From CANGTU01 sp046336655 (GTDB taxonomy: Bacteria; Bacteroidota; Bacteroidia; Flavobacteriales_D; Sanyastnellaceae): a stretch of 36,196 bases of DNA. Positions 1 to 9,069 of this stretch are shown here, in pieces; within the stretch, counting starts at the first letter, position 1, and the number at the start of each line of letters is the position of its first letter. The stretch lies in the NCBI GenBank assembly GCA_046336655.1, contig JBKDGH010000154.1:1-36196 (forward strand). Direction: 5' to 3'. The notes under the pieces were generated by a model, which saw only the letters and a list, made by a program, of their open reading frames with translations, had not been told where the DNA came from and did no database searches. Both the position numbers and the translations under genes were made by a program.

Positions 1-485
1 TTGGTTTTGACCCTGCCACTGGCACGTACATCGAGAACGACGAGCAGAAGCCGATTGAGTCGAACAAAGTACACAACCCGCCAGATCACGTATACTTCAA
101 TCACAGCCAGCACGTCACGGTGGGTGGTATTGATTGCAAGCAGTGCCATGGTCCGGTGCAGACGTACAGCGTAGGTCGTCAGGCTACCATCGAAGAAATC
201 AACGCACAGGAAGACGTGCCCGGGCTGATCAAACTCACCAAGCCAACCCTTACGATGGGATGGTGCATTGAGTGTCATAACAAGGCAGAGATCGACCTCG
301 CGAGCTCAGACTACTACGAGGAAATGCACAACCGCTTTAAGTCCAATGAACTCGGACAGCGATTCCTGCGCAGCTACCTCGATGAGAATCTCAAGAAGAC
401 AGAAGGCGCACCAGTAGATTCACTGAAGACCATCCTCAGCGTGAAGCAGCTGGGTGGTTGGGAATGCGGTAAGTGCCACTATTAA
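1..485 (+). CDS. actA: Alternative complex III subunit ActA, multiheme cytochrome c (3' part only)
   Basis: The reading frame is open from the window edge (first full codon at position 3) to the TAA at 483-485, so only the C-terminal ~160 residues are present. Three c-type heme motifs are visible: CKQCH at 135-149, CIECH at 264-278 and CGKCH at 465-479. The last is almost the very C-terminus, as in ActA proteins. ActA is the pentaheme cytochrome of alternative complex III, a membrane complex that oxidises quinol and passes electrons to a c-type cytochrome or directly to an oxidase. The downstream actB-F and cox genes in the same orientation fix the identity. A GTG at 120 could be mistaken for a start, but the upstream codons continue as plausible protein, including an HVYFNHSQHV stretch that could supply axial heme ligands. 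The missing 5' part should hold the other hemes and the signal or anchor segment. Confidence 0.93.
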   Translation, partial: GFDPATGTYIENDEQKPIESNKVHNPPDHVYFNHSQHVTVGGIDCKQCHGPVQTYSVGRQATIEEINAQEDVPGLIKLTKPTLTMGWCIECHNKAEIDLASSDYYEEMHNRFKSNELGQRFLRSYLDENLKKTEGAPVDSLKTILSVKQLGGWECGKCHY

Positions 486-514
486 TAGGAATATCCTGAA
501 TCCAATCAGATAGA

Positions 515-3500
515 ATGGGTATGAAGACAAAATACTGGACCGGGCTGGAAGAACTCAACAACACCGAGGGCTTCCGCGAGGCGATTTCCAATGAATTCAC
601 GCGCGAGCAAACGACAGAGCAGTTTCTCAGCGATCCGAAATTGAAGGAGGCCAACACCGGTCGCCGTGATTTCCTCAAGTTCATGGGATTCAGTGTGGCT
701 GCTGCCACGCTGGCAGCCTGCGAAACGCCGGTGGTGAAGAGCATTCCTTACGTAGTGAAGCCGGAAGACATCACTCCGGGTATCGCGAACTACTACGCGA
801 GCACTTACTACGACGGAACGGACTACGCGAATATTCTCGTCAAGACCCGCGAAGGCCGCCCGATTTTCATCAAGGGAAATAAGGACCTCGGGCTGGGCAA
901 AGGCTCAGTAACTGCACGCATCAATGCGTCGGTGCTCGGTCTGTACGACGGTGCCCGTCTCCGCGGACCGCGCAAAAACAACGAAGACACCACCTGGGAA
1001 ACCCTCGATCAGGAAGTTTCTGCTGCGCTGGCTTCAGCCAATTCAATCCGCATCGTAAGCGGTACTGTAATCAGCCCGACCACCCGCCGCGCAGTTGCTG
1101 AATTCTCAGCGAAATACGCAGGCAAGGTGAAGCATGTACAGTACGATGCCTACAGCTACAACGGAATTACTTCTGCCCACGCGGCAGCATTCGGAAAGGC
1201 GGCAGTGCCTTCATTCGATTTTTCAAAAGCAAAAGTGATTGTGAGCGTTGGCGCTGACTTCCTCGGCACCTGGCTTACTACCAATTTGTTCCATACAGGT
1301 TATGCGGAAAACCGCCGTCCGGAGAACGGATGGATGAGCAAGCATTACCAGCTCGAAGCCATTCACTCACTCACCGGCTCTAACGCCGATGTGCGTCTTG
1401 CCATTAAGCCTTCACAGGAAGGTGCTGCCCTCGCTGCGTTGTACGATGCAGTGACCGGTACGGCTTCAGGCATTGACGGTGTGGATGCGGCGGTATTCAG
1501 CAAAATGGCATCCGAGCTGAAGGCCAACACCGGCGCTTCGCTGGTGCTCGCAGGCAGCAACGATCCAAATGCACAAGCCATCGCAGTAGCCATCAACCAG
1601 GCGCTCGGCAACTACGGAAAGACGCTCGACATCAACACGCCGATGAACCTCTTCGCCGGTAACGATGCGGAGATGTTAGCGCTGGTGCAGGAGATGAATG
1701 CCGGCACAGTGGATGCACTCATCGTATATGGCGCGAATCCATCCTACGACTGGGCTGGTGCAGAAGCATTCAACACGGGTCTCGCCAAGGTGAAGACCAC
1801 TGTCAGCTTCAACCTGTTCGCCGACGAAACAGGCACGCGTTGCATGTATCAGGCTCCTGATCACCACTACCTCGAGTCGTGGAACGACCTCAGCCCGATG
1901 GCTGGTCGCACCGATCTCCAGCAGCCTACCATCAATCCGATGTATAACACCCGCTACGCACAGGAGAGCCTTCTGCGCTGGGCGGGTAATTCGACTTCAT
2001 ACTACGACTATCTCCGCATGTCATACAACGCCGGTTACACCGCAGCGTTGATGAACAGCGACAACACCTGGCACATGGCAGTGCACAACGGCACATTCGC
2101 CGCTGCACCTGTGATGACTGCGCCTGCAGCACCTGTGGTGACTGCAGATGGCGGCGGTCCGGTGGTGGAGATGAAAGGCAATGTGACCGTAGACCAGGCT
2201 GTGGCCGCTGCCACTGCATCCGTTGCCTCGGCACCTGCTCCGGTCGCAGCCACAGGCGATGTATCTGCCGCTCTGAGTGCCGTGCGTTCAGCCAAGGGCG
2301 GTGCATGGGAAGTGGTGCTCTACCAGAAAGTAATGGCTGGTGTGGGTAACCACGCCAACAACCCTGTATTGCAGGAAACTCCTGACCCGATCACCAAGGT
2401 GACCTGGGACAACTACGTGGGCATGGCTCCATCCGATATGAAGGAGATGGGTCTGAACACCTACATCGCTCAGGACGATGAAGCGTCTCTGGTGAAGGTG
2501 ACTGCAAACGGCAAGGAGATCATTCTCCCGGCGTTTCCGGTGCCCGGACAAAAGAAGGGAACACTGGCTATTTCGCTCGGTTACGGCCGCGGAGCCGGCA
2601 ATGAAGCGATTGGCAAATCAGCCTATCAGGTAGGCGAGTGGGGTGAACACCTCATGGATGGTGAGAACCTCGTTCCAATCGGAAAGAACGCCTTCCCGAT
2701 GGTGAGCCTGAAGGATGGCGTGGCAGTCTATGCTGCATTCGAAGCCAACGTAGAGGCGACTGGCAGCACTTATCCAATGGCTACTACGCAGATGCACCAC
2801 ACGGTGATGGGTCGTGAGTCAGTGGTAAAAGAGACTACCATCGGTGCATACCTCGCTGAGAAGGACGCTAAAAAAGGAGAGGCTTCGTGGAATATGCTTC
2901 CTACGCTGCCTGTGCATGAAGATGTGAACGGCGATGGCACCATCAACGCGAAAGACCGCACCTATGTGCGCGAACACGACTTGTGGCGTGAATTCCCTGT
3001 GGAAGGCGTAGGTCACCGCTGGGGATTGACCATCGACCTTACCTCATGCTTCGGTTGCGGTGCATGTATTACTGCGTGCCACACTGAGAATAACGTACCT
3101 GTGGTAGGTAAGGATGAAGTACGTCGTCACCGCGATATGCACTGGCTGCGTATCGACCGCTACTTCTCTTCAGAATACGAAACCCTCGAGGAAACCATCG
3201 AGAACAAGCAGCTCGGTACCATTGCCGCTTACGGCGACATGGAAATCCCTGCTGAAAATCCGCGCAGCGTGCACATGCCGATGATGTGTCAGCACTGCAA
3301 CCACGCTCCGTGTGAAACGGTGTGTCCGGTGGCAGCTACCACGCACAGCAACGAGGGTCTGAACAACATGGCCTACAACCGTTGCATCGGTACCCGCTAC
3401 TGCGCGAACAACTGTCCGTACAAAGTGCGTCGCTTCAACTGGTTCAACTACGTAACCAACGACAAGTTTGCCGCATTCAACCCGGCTCAGGATGAAACCC

Positions 3501-3820
3501 TGCGCATGGTGCTCAATCCGGATGTGACCGTGCGTACACGCGGTGTCATGGAGAAGTGCAGCATGTGTCAGCAGCGCATTCAGGAAGGTAAGCTGGCTGC
3601 CAAGAAGAACGGCACCATCGTACTCGACGGAATGATTGAAACGGCTTGTGCCGAGGCTTGCCCGACCAACGCGATCGTATTCGGTGACCTTAACGACAAC
3701 GCATCCAATAACACGAAGCGCTCGAAGAACAACCGTTCATATCACGCGCTCGAAGAAGTCGGAATTCAGCCGAACGTGTTCTACATGACTAAAGTGAGAA
3801 ACATCGAAAACGAAGCATAA
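515..3820 (+). CDS. actB: Alternative complex III subunit ActB, iron-sulfur / molybdopterin-oxidoreductase-like protein
   Basis: This 1101-residue protein matches ActB, a fusion of a molybdopterin-oxidoreductase-like domain (which in characterised ACIII carries no Mo cofactor) with an FeS-cluster domain. An N-terminal extension of ~48 residues precedes a Tat-type motif (RRDFLKF, residues 50-56) and a lipobox LAAC ending at Cys69, so it is probably an exported, lipid-anchored protein. Cysteine groups in the C-terminal quarter are CFGCGACITAC (845-855), C925-x2-C928-x4-C933-x3-C937, CIGTRYC...C (957-967), C1015-x2-C1018, and C1045/C1049. In the fourth-listed site Thr960 replaces a usual Cys, which fits the single [3Fe-4S] cluster known for ACIII beside three [4Fe-4S]. 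Residues ~529-595 are Ala/Pro/Val-rich low complexity. The gene starts 29 nt after actA and ends 9 nt before actC, without a clear Shine-Dalgarno. MKTKYW (residue 3) is an alternative start. Confidence 0.95.
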   Translation: MGMKTKYWTGLEELNNTEGFREAISNEFTREQTTEQFLSDPKLKEANTGRRDFLKFMGFSVAAATLAACETPVVKSIPYVVKPEDITPGIANYYASTYYDGTDYANILVKTREGRPIFIKGNKDLGLGKGSVTARINASVLGLYDGARLRGPRKNNEDTTWETLDQEVSAALASANSIRIVSGTVISPTTRRAVAEFSAKYAGKVKHVQYDAYSYNGITSAHAAAFGKAAVPSFDFSKAKVIVSVGADFLGTWLTTNLFHTGYAENRRPENGWMSKHYQLEAIHSLTGSNADVRLAIKPSQEGAALAALYDAVTGTASGIDGVDAAVFSKMASELKANTGASLVLAGSNDPNAQAIAVAINQALGNYGKTLDINTPMNLFAGNDAEMLALVQEMNAGTVDALIVYGANPSYDWAGAEAFNTGLAKVKTTVSFNLFADETGTRCMYQAPDHHYLESWNDLSPMAGRTDLQQPTINPMYNTRYAQESLLRWAGNSTSYYDYLRMSYNAGYTAALMNSDNTWHMAVHNGTFAAAPVMTAPAAPVVTADGGGPVVEMKGNVTVDQAVAAATASVASAPAPVAATGDVSAALSAVRSAKGGAWEVVLYQKVMAGVGNHANNPVLQETPDPITKVTWDNYVGMAPSDMKEMGLNTYIAQDDEASLVKVTANGKEIILPAFPVPGQKKGTLAISLGYGRGAGNEAIGKSAYQVGEWGEHLMDGENLVPIGKNAFPMVSLKDGVAVYAAFEANVEATGSTYPMATTQMHHTVMGRESVVKETTIGAYLAEKDAKKGEASWNMLPTLPVHEDVNGDGTINAKDRTYVREHDLWREFPVEGVGHRWGLTIDLTSCFGCGACITACHTENNVPVVGKDEVRRHRDMHWLRIDRYFSSEYETLEETIENKQLGTIAAYGDMEIPAENPRSVHMPMMCQHCNHAPCETVCPVAATTHSNEGLNNMAYNRCIGTRYCANNCPYKVRRFNWFNYVTNDKFAAFNPAQDETLRMVLNPDVTVRTRGVMEKCSMCQQRIQEGKLAAKKNGTIVLDGMIETACAEACPTNAIVFGDLNDNASNNTKRSKNNRSYHALEEVGIQPNVFYMTKVRNIENEA

Positions 3821-3829
3821 TCACTGACT

Positions 3830-5206
<1,377 letters not shown>

Positions 5207-5224
5207 GCGATATACTACTAAGCT

Positions 5225-5758
5225 ATGGCCAACAAAGTATTTCACGTGATGTACGACGACGACCACAAGTTGCTGGACGCGGCCCGTGCACTTACGTCAG
5301 CCGGTATCCGGGTGAAAGAGGTATTTTCTCCTTTCCCCATTCACGGTCTGGACCCCATCATCGGTGTGAAGCGCACCCGTCTGGCAATCACATCGTTCAT
5401 GTACGCCACTACAGGTACCATTCTCGCAACGATTGGCACGTGGTATTTCATGATCAGCGACTGGCCGATGAACATCGGTGGTAAGCCGAGCTTTACCTGG
5501 ATAGAGAACGCTCCGGCTTTTGTACCGGTGATGTTCGAATTCTCCGTACTGTGCGGCGCCCACGGTATGGCCATTACCTACCTGCTCCGCAACGGCACCC
5601 TGCCGGGCATGCCCGCGAGCAACCCAGATCCACGCACGACCGATGACAAGTTCGTGATGGAAATCGTGACTGAGGATAACGGCGGTTTTTCTGAATCGGA
5701 TCTTGAAGCGAAGATCCGCGCCACTGAAGTTTTTGAATTAAGCATTAAGGAGTACTGA
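5225..5758 (+). CDS. actD: Alternative complex III subunit ActD (DUF3341)
   Basis: This 177-residue protein has a soluble N-terminal part of ~50 residues, two membrane helices (roughly residues 55-80 and 95-120) and a soluble C-terminal tail. The N-terminal pattern of a short alpha/beta stretch ending FSPFPIHGLD, then the SFMYATTG and WPMNIGGKP helix-loop, is typical of ActD/DUF3341 proteins. ActD is a small membrane subunit of ACIII that packs against ActC; it has no cofactor. The last codons contain AAGGAG (5747-5752), which sits 7 nt before the actE ATG and may serve as its ribosome binding site. Only one base separates the actD stop from the actE start, suggesting translational coupling. 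Confidence 0.93.
   Translation: MANKVFHVMYDDDHKLLDAARALTSAGIRVKEVFSPFPIHGLDPIIGVKRTRLAITSFMYATTGTILATIGTWYFMISDWPMNIGGKPSFTWIENAPAFVPVMFEFSVLCGAHGMAITYLLRNGTLPGMPASNPDPRTTDDKFVMEIVTEDNGGFSESDLEAKIRATEVFELSIKEY
5747..5752 (+). promoter_or_regulatory. Shine-Dalgarno-like AAGGAG in front of actE
   Basis: AAGGAG lies 7 nt upstream of the actE ATG at 5760, inside the last codons of actD. Most starts in this window lack such a motif, as is usual in Bacteroidota, so this may be a coding coincidence (Lys-Glu-Tyr) or a real help for translation of a gene with only one base of spacing. Confidence 0.4.
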
Positions 5759-5759
5759 G

Positions 5760-6485
5760 ATGACCCGCAAAATCTATAGCATCGCCACAGTAATCGCGGT
5801 AGCGGCCGGTCTCGCATCATGCAAGACAGACCCTAACTCACCGGGTGTGGAATACATGCCGGATATGTACCGCTCACCGGCACTTGAGGCGTATGTGGAC
5901 TATGGTACCAACAAAACCATGGACCTCACCACGGAGATGAAAGAAAAGAAGGGCTACGTGGCCGTGCAGTCGCGCAAGCCTGCTCCGGGTACCATCCCAT
6001 ACGTAGGTGCTGCAATGGCTCCTTTCGTGATGCCTTATCCGCTTGCCAATACTCCGGATGACTACGAGCGCGCTGCCGTTGAAATCAAGAGCCCGCTTCA
6101 GCCAACCAAAGAGCACATTGAAAAGGGTATTGAGATTTATGGCAAGATGTGCGTGCACTGCCACGGAGCAGAAGGTCACGGCGACGGACTGATCTCCAGC
6201 AAAGGCGCAATAGCCGGTATTCCGGACTATGCGACCAAGCTGAAGGATCTCCCCGAAGGAAAGATTTTCCACTCCATCACATACGGAAAAGGTCTGATGG
6301 GTCAGCACGCTTCGCAGTTGAATAAGCTGCAGCGCTGGCAGGTAACTGAGTGGGTAAAATGCCTGCAGCAAGGCATTACCGCTCCGGAATTTGACGAGAA
6401 TGGACTCCTGAAGAAGCCTGCTGCCACAGCTGAAGCGACTGCTCCCGCGTCGGATGCAACAGCTCCTGCAGCGCCTGGAAATTGA
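5760..6485 (+). CDS. actE: Alternative complex III subunit ActE, monoheme cytochrome c lipoprotein
   Basis: This 241-residue protein starts with a lipoprotein signal (hydrophobic segment then LASC, Cys21 as the lipidation site). One heme motif, CVHCH, occupies residues 131-135 and is followed by GAEGHGDG, the usual class I cytochrome c pattern; a downstream GLMGQHASQL segment probably supplies the Met ligand. ActE is the periplasmic lipid-anchored monoheme cytochrome of ACIII and a likely exit point for electrons toward the oxidase. The C-terminal ~25 residues are an Ala/Pro/Thr-rich tail. The start is fixed by the lipoprotein signal and the one-base gap to actD. Gene order between actD and actF is canonical. 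Confidence 0.94.
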   Translation: MTRKIYSIATVIAVAAGLASCKTDPNSPGVEYMPDMYRSPALEAYVDYGTNKTMDLTTEMKEKKGYVAVQSRKPAPGTIPYVGAAMAPFVMPYPLANTPDDYERAAVEIKSPLQPTKEHIEKGIEIYGKMCVHCHGAEGHGDGLISSKGAIAGIPDYATKLKDLPEGKIFHSITYGKGLMGQHASQLNKLQRWQVTEWVKCLQQGITAPEFDENGLLKKPAATAEATAPASDATAPAAPGN

Positions 6486-6544
6486 CCGAACGAAACTGAC
6501 GCGACCCGACGACCACAACCTTTAACACCTCGCGAGAACACGCT

Positions 6545-7789
6545 ATGGTACACGACAATAAGCTCCACTTCACCTTCCCGCAGAAGACCAAAACCTGGTC
6601 GATGGCCCTCATGGCAATCGGATTGGTTTCAATGATTCTCGGATGGGTATTCGACAAAACGGATCACCATCAGTACTGGTGGGCCAACCTCCTCATCAAC
6701 GGATTCTTCTTCTTTGCGGTCGCATTGGGAGCACTGTTCTTCTACGCGCTGCAGTATGCCGCTGAGGTTGCCTGGTCTGCCCAGCTGAAGCGCGTGTTCG
6801 AAGCGATGTTCGCCTACCTGCCGTATGGCTTGGGTGTGATTATCGTGGTACTTCTCGCTGGTCAGTTTCACCTGCACCACCTGTATCACTGGATGGATCC
6901 CAATGTGCATGATCCTTCACATGCCGATTACGACGTGATCATCGCCAACAAGAAGCCGTATTTGTCGACTTGGTTCTTCTGGCTCCGTGTGATTGCATAC
7001 ACCCTCACTTTCGTCCTCTTCGCCCGCGCATTCCGCAAGTGGTCAATTCAGGAAGACGAGGTAGGAGGCACTGAACTCCACTACAAGCAGTTCCGTCGCA
7101 GCGCCGTGTTCCTGGTGTGCTTCGCGGTATTTTCATCTACCCTTTCATGGGATTGGCTGATGAGCATTGACACCCACTGGTATTCGACGATGTACGGATG
7201 GTATATCTTCTCGGGCATTTGGGTGACCTGCATGATTTTCGCCACCATGCTCACGGTATGGCTCAAGAACAATGGCTACCTCGCCAACGTAAACACCTCC
7301 CACCTGCACGACCTTGGTAAGTGGATGTTCGCGGTGTCCATGTTGTGGAGCTACCTCTGGTTCTGCCAGTACATGCTGATCTGGTACTCCAACATTCCGG
7401 AAGAGGTTACTTACTTCGAAAACCGCTATGATCACTACATGTATGGCATGTGGGCAATTTTCGCAGTGAACTTTGCAGTTCCGTTTTATGTTATGATTTC
7501 GCGTGATGCAAAGCGCAACACGAAGTACCTGACCCGCGTGGGTGCGATCCTCTTCCTCTCTCACTTCTTTGACCTGTATATGGCAGTCATTCCGGGAACC
7601 GTACATGGCCACCTTCAATGGGGTCTTGGAGAGGGTCATCACATCACCTTCACCTGGTGGTTTGAGATCGGAATGTTCCTCGGATTCCTCGGGCTGTTCA
7701 TCTACGTGGTATTGAACGCGCTGACAAAGGCCCGCCTTATCCCTGTCAAGCATCCGCTGCTTCAGGAAAGCGAGCACCATTCGATTTAA
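6545..7789 (+). CDS. actF: Alternative complex III subunit ActF, integral membrane quinol:cytochrome c oxidoreductase subunit
   Basis: This 414-residue polytopic membrane protein has about ten helices, starting at residues ~19-38. ActF is related in fold to ActC/NrfD and completes the membrane part of ACIII. Visible landmarks include a His-rich loop near residues 100-111 (QFHLHHLYHW), a long aromatic helix around STLSWDWLMSIDTHWYS, and a GHLQWGLGEGHHITFTWW segment near the C-terminus. It follows actE by 59 nt, the longest gap inside the operon. I see no strong hairpin in that gap, so cotranscription is likely. The next gene, coxB, starts 40 nt downstream. Confidence 0.93.
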   Translation: MVHDNKLHFTFPQKTKTWSMALMAIGLVSMILGWVFDKTDHHQYWWANLLINGFFFFAVALGALFFYALQYAAEVAWSAQLKRVFEAMFAYLPYGLGVIIVVLLAGQFHLHHLYHWMDPNVHDPSHADYDVIIANKKPYLSTWFFWLRVIAYTLTFVLFARAFRKWSIQEDEVGGTELHYKQFRRSAVFLVCFAVFSSTLSWDWLMSIDTHWYSTMYGWYIFSGIWVTCMIFATMLTVWLKNNGYLANVNTSHLHDLGKWMFAVSMLWSYLWFCQYMLIWYSNIPEEVTYFENRYDHYMYGMWAIFAVNFAVPFYVMISRDAKRNTKYLTRVGAILFLSHFFDLYMAVIPGTVHGHLQWGLGEGHHITFTWWFEIGMFLGFLGLFIYVVLNALTKARLIPVKHPLLQESEHHSI

Positions 7790-7829
7790 GTGATAAACAA
7801 CAGAACGACGTTAAAACACCGATAGCGAA

Positions 7830-9044
7830 ATGAAACTACTGATCCTTCTGGTCATCATTTTGGGAATCATAGCCATCGCCCAATTGACCAAGGTGTACGA
7901 GCTGACCCGCGGACTTCGCAAAACCCGCGAGGAAGAAATTTCACCGGCCGACAACAAGATGAACGCCTTCCTCATGCTGGTTTGGATGATCGTGTTCTTT
8001 ATCTGCACCATCTGGCTTTACGTGCGCTACGGGGATTACCTGCCACCGGCAGCTTCAGAGCACGGAGTGAAGGTGGACCAGCTGATGAGCGTAAACATCT
8101 GGATGATTACGATCATGTTTTTTGTGGTGAACTTCCTGCTGTTCTATTTCTCCTATAAATACTACTACCGCAAAGACCGCAAGGCGCGCTTCTTCTCACA
8201 CGACAACCGCCTGGAGATGATCTGGACACTTGTGCCGGGTGTGATTATGGCCTTCATTATTGTGTACGGTCTGATTGTCTGGAATAATATTACCGGACCT
8301 GCCTCGGAGGATGCACTTCGCGTGGAAGTGTACAGCAAACAGTTCGACTGGACCGTCCGCTACCCCGGCGACAACAACGTATTCGGTGCTGCGGATTACA
8401 ACCTGATTTCAACCAGCAACGCGCTCGGTCTCGTTACCCGCGACGGCATTGCTGCGAAGCTCACCGAGTTGGATGAGCAGATCGCAAAGAAATCAAAAGC
8501 TTTGGAAGACAATGCCAAGCTTCCGCTCTGGCCTGCCTCTTACGCCGAGGCAGTGCAGGATCAGATCTACCGCCTTCAGCGCCACAAGCAGCGCATCATG
8601 GACCTTTCCGAGTTCAAGAGCCCTGAAGGTCTCAGCGAATGGGAGGCCGGTGGCGATGACAAGATCGTAAAAGGCGAGTTGCACCTGCCCGTGGGCAAGG
8701 AAGTGGAATTCATTTTCCGCTCACAGGACGTGATTCACTCTGCCTATATGCCGCATTTCCGCGCGCAGATGAACACTGTTCCCGGAGTGCCGACGCGATT
8801 CAAAATGACCCCGACCATTACTACCCGCGAAATGCGCGAGAAGCTCGGGAAGGATAATTTCGATTACATCCTGCTTTGCAACAAGATCTGTGGCGCTGCG
8901 CACTTCAATATGCAGATCAAGGTGATTATCGAAGATGAAGCAGACTACAATGCATGGCTCGCCCAGCAAAAGACATTTGGTGGTGAGGCTCCGGCAACTG
9001 AGCCCGCTGCTGCGGATACCGTCACTACAGCAATGGTTAAGTAA
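7830..9044 (+). CDS. coxB: Cytochrome c oxidase subunit II
   Basis: This is the 404-residue CuA-bearing subunit of an aa3-type heme-copper oxidase. The CuA site is visible as His303 (HSAYMPH) and C350-NKI-C354-GAA-H358-FN-M361. The residue between the two cysteines that is usually Glu is Lys here; its backbone carbonyl is the ligand, so function can be kept. N-terminal hydrophobic segments lie at about residues 2-20, 48-66, 86-108 and 130-150, more than the two of the classical subunit. QFDWTVRYPG is at ~171. An insertion rich in charged and Gln residues (about 204-272) separates this strand from the KGELHLPVGKEV region. No cytochrome c domain is fused to the C-terminus. It lies 25 nt before coxA and belongs to the ACIII operon. 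Confidence 0.95.
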   Translation: MKLLILLVIILGIIAIAQLTKVYELTRGLRKTREEEISPADNKMNAFLMLVWMIVFFICTIWLYVRYGDYLPPAASEHGVKVDQLMSVNIWMITIMFFVVNFLLFYFSYKYYYRKDRKARFFSHDNRLEMIWTLVPGVIMAFIIVYGLIVWNNITGPASEDALRVEVYSKQFDWTVRYPGDNNVFGAADYNLISTSNALGLVTRDGIAAKLTELDEQIAKKSKALEDNAKLPLWPASYAEAVQDQIYRLQRHKQRIMDLSEFKSPEGLSEWEAGGDDKIVKGELHLPVGKEVEFIFRSQDVIHSAYMPHFRAQMNTVPGVPTRFKMTPTITTREMREKLGKDNFDYILLCNKICGAAHFNMQIKVIIEDEADYNAWLAQQKTFGGEAPATEPAAADTVTTAMVK

Positions 9045-9069
9045 CAAACGCTGAAAGGATTAAAAGAAA

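Noticed and set aside
515..3820. ActB as a real molybdenum enzyme such as nitrate or polysulfide reductase
   Set aside because: Gene order actA-F and the fused FeS domain point to ACIII, where this domain carries no Mo cofactor.
5874..6518. Minus-strand open frame of 214 codons over actE
   Set aside because: actE has a clear signal, heme motif and operon position; the opposite frame is Cys/Arg-rich noise.
7145..7780. Minus-strand open frame of 211 codons over actF
   Set aside because: Antisense shadow of a well-supported membrane subunit; no start context or homology pattern.
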